Below are positions 4,449 through 5,409 of a stretch of 5,409 nt of DNA, in pieces. A program made the position numbers and the translations under genes. Under the pieces are notes generated by a model. It had not been told where the DNA came from. It saw only the letters and a program-made list of their open reading frames with translations, and did no database searches. The DNA is from Candidatus Woesearchaeota archaeon (GTDB lineage: Archaea > Nanobdellota > Nanobdellia > Woesearchaeales > ARS49): NCBI GenBank assembly GCA_030630695.1, contig DAOVMP010000046.1, positions 1 through 5,409 on the forward strand, in the 5' to 3' direction. Positions within the stretch are counted from its first letter, which is position 1, and each line of letters starts with the position of its first letter.

Positions 4449-5102
4449 CACTGCTGCTAGAGTTCCTATTAATGCAAGTTCTATACCGCATTTGAACCAA
4501 CTCTTTTTTGTGATTTTTGCTTTGATTATTCCTGTGATGAATAAGGCTGTGATTGATAATCCAAATGCTGTGTAAATGCTTTCTTTAACAGATAAAAAAA
4601 AGAAAGGAATCAAAGGAATAATCGATCCGCCCACAGAAGCAAAGCCCACGACAAAAGCATTCCTTAATGGATGCGAATATTCCTGAGGAAACAATCGTCT
4701 CTCTTCTGCCATCATTGTGTCAACCCAAACTTTCTTGTTAGAAGTTATCTTAGACACAATCTGAGACAAAAGCCTCCCTTTGAAACCTTTTCTTTTGTAA
4801 ATATCCTGAATTTCTTTTTTCTCAAGATGAGGAACTGTTTTAATCTCTTCTCTTTCTTCCTTAACAACTCCTTTGTAATAATCAAAAGCAGATTTAGAAG
4901 TGGTAAAAGCAACAGCGCCCATTGCAATTGCTTCTGCACAAGTAGCTGCCAAGCCTGCAACTAACACAACTTTAGTGCTTGAAGTTGCTGCTGCAACACC
5001 TAAAACCAAAGCTAGAATATTAACTAAGCCATCCTGACCTCCGAGAATTATATCTTTGAAAATATAACTTGCTAAATGATTCTTGTCGTGTTTTGCACTC
5101 AT
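4407..5102 (-). CDS. VIT1/CCC1-family Fe2+/Mn2+ transporter
   Basis: The 231-residue membrane protein matches the VIT1/CCC1 family, proton-coupled exporters or sequesterers of Fe2+ and Mn2+. Five membrane helices are visible at about 18-38 (GGQDGLVNILALVLG, with D24), 44-67 (with M61), 148-170, 174-194 and 205-227. Between helices 2 and 3 lies the charged cytoplasmic metal-binding domain: E83, E86, E94, E97, M130, M131 and E134 fall at the same relative spacing, with a constant offset of 19 from D24 and M61, as the metal ligands I recall for plant VIT1. The metal-binding set therefore appears complete. The ATG start has no ribosome binding site, but a TATA element about 28 bases upstream suggests a leaderless mRNA. 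Its likely role is removal of excess iron or manganese. Its 3' end is duplicated beyond the toxin-antitoxin operon. Confidence 0.92.
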   Translation of the reverse strand: MSAKHDKNHLASYIFKDIILGGQDGLVNILALVLGVAAATSSTKVVLVAGLAATCAEAIAMGAVAFTTSKSAFDYYKGVVKEEREEIKTVPHLEKKEIQDIYKRKGFKGRLLSQIVSKITSNKKVWVDTMMAEERRLFPQEYSHPLRNAFVVGFASVGGSIIPLIPFFFLSVKESIYTAFGLSITALFITGIIKAKITKKSWFKCGIELALIGTLAAVAGYLIGFGLEKLL

Positions 5103-5125
5103 CTTTAGAAGCGGAATTTTTTGAA

Positions 5126-5136
5126 CTATAAAAATG
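5126..5136 (-). promoter_or_regulatory. TATA box of the VIT1 gene
   Basis: The minus strand reads CATTTTTATAG, centred about 28 bases before the ATG at 5102. Transcription would start within a few bases of the ATG, giving a leaderless or nearly leaderless mRNA. Confidence 0.5.
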
Positions 5137-5211
5137 TTTTTATTTTTTCATATGACTTTTCATAAGTTTTTTAATATTGCCCCATTTTGACAAAAAAAGC
5201 GATTTTTCTAT

Positions 5212-5227
5212 CGAAAGGTTTATAAAT
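5212..5227 (+). promoter_or_regulatory. BRE/TATA promoter of the partial AbrB gene
   Basis: CGAAAGG is followed directly by TTTATAAAT, one of the best archaeal promoters in the window and similar to the CGAAAGC-TTTATATA element before the toxin operon. The expected transcription start, about 25 bases on, coincides with ATG 5247. Confidence 0.65.
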
Positions 5228-5246
5228 GAATCATATTAGATACCCT

Positions 5247-5409
5247 ATGAAGGGAAATTAGCCAGAAAACTGCAGAAAACCAATAAAGATCAGTTTATTT
5301 TAACTATTCCTAAAACTCTTGTTCAACTTCTAAAATGGAAAAATAAAGACGAAATAGAGTTTGGATTTGAAAAAGGCAAAATCACAATAACCAAAGAACA
5401 GGAAAAAGG
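5247..5409 (+). CDS. Partial AbrB-domain protein with out-of-frame start
   Basis: From 5258 to the window end one frame encodes LARKLQKTNKDQFILTIPKT and onward through WKNKDEIEFGF and GKITITKE, a clear SpoVT/AbrB DNA-binding domain like that of small archaeal regulators or antitoxins. The gene runs off the right edge. This frame has no ATG, GTG or TTG after its upstream stop at 5237-5239. The promoter places transcription at ATG 5247, but that ATG reads only Met-Lys-Gly-Asn and then TAG. A one-base gain near codon 2 would join it to the AbrB frame and give a natural N terminus (MKGKLARKLQ). The gene is therefore frameshifted, recoded at the GGGAAAT heptamer (5252-5258), begun at an unusual codon such as CTG 5270, or affected by a sequence error. 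The AbrB call is firm; the start is not. Confidence 0.6.

Noticed and set aside
4671..4964. Plus-strand and alternate minus-strand frames within VIT1
   Set aside because: The VIT1 frame carries a complete family signature; the others read as Phe/Leu/Lys-rich shadows.
5192..5215. CGAT/ATCG inverted repeat just upstream of the right-edge promoter
   Set aside because: Four-base arms are expected by chance; no further symmetry was found.

Overview
The window looks like a compact, low-GC archaeal chromosome segment (roughly one third G+C by eye), probably from a DPANN-type lineage such as Woesearchaeota or Pacearchaeota. The signs are archaeal BRE/TATA promoters (for example CGAAAG or CGAAAGG beside TTTATATA or TTTATAAAT), start codons about one TATA-to-TSS distance downstream (leaderless mRNAs), GGTG/GGAG-type ribosome binding sites, and tightly packed short genes. 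The protein families fit, but the lineage is inferred, not proven.

Layout. Bases 16-1830 (+) encode a 604-residue protein with two nucleotidyltransferase-like units followed by two HEPN-like units; in each pair only one unit keeps recognisable catalytic motifs. The reading frame is open to base 1, so the gene may begin before the window. An unknown 134-residue gene (1827-2231, -) converges on it with a 4-base overlap. A promoter region at about 2232-2391 separates that gene from a plus-strand pair: a two-CBS-domain protein with a C-terminal zinc ribbon (2392-2934) and, overlapping it by 16 bases, an acylphosphatase (2919-3203). An unknown cysteine-containing 167-residue gene (3206-3709, -) converges on the acylphosphatase with a 2-base gap.

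Bases 3748-4448 are the most unusual part. A two-gene toxin-antitoxin-like operon on the minus strand (DUF4258-type toxin candidate, 4111-4341; YgiT-type zinc finger fused to an AbrB domain, 3804-4106) lies between two 42-base direct repeats that match at 39 positions. One repeat is the real 3' end of the next gene, a VIT1/CCC1-type Fe/Mn transporter (4407-5102, -). The other is a detached copy of that gene's last 13 codons plus stop, lying just past the antitoxin. This is the geometry left when an element integrates into the 3' end of a gene and restores it, or when a cassette disrupts a tandem paralogue.

At the right edge a strong BRE/TATA promoter points into a partial AbrB-domain gene (5247-5409, +). 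Its only well-placed ATG is out of frame with the AbrB domain; a GGGAAAT heptamer right before the zero-frame stop would permit a -1 shift, but an indel or sequence error is at least as likely.

Functionally the window mixes metal handling (VIT1), small-molecule or phosphate housekeeping (CBS protein, acylphosphatase) and genes of the toxin-antitoxin type (MNT/HEPN protein, DUF4258/AbrB operon, second AbrB gene). No tRNA, rRNA, CRISPR array or integrase gene was seen, and no gene-free stretch exceeds 300 bases.
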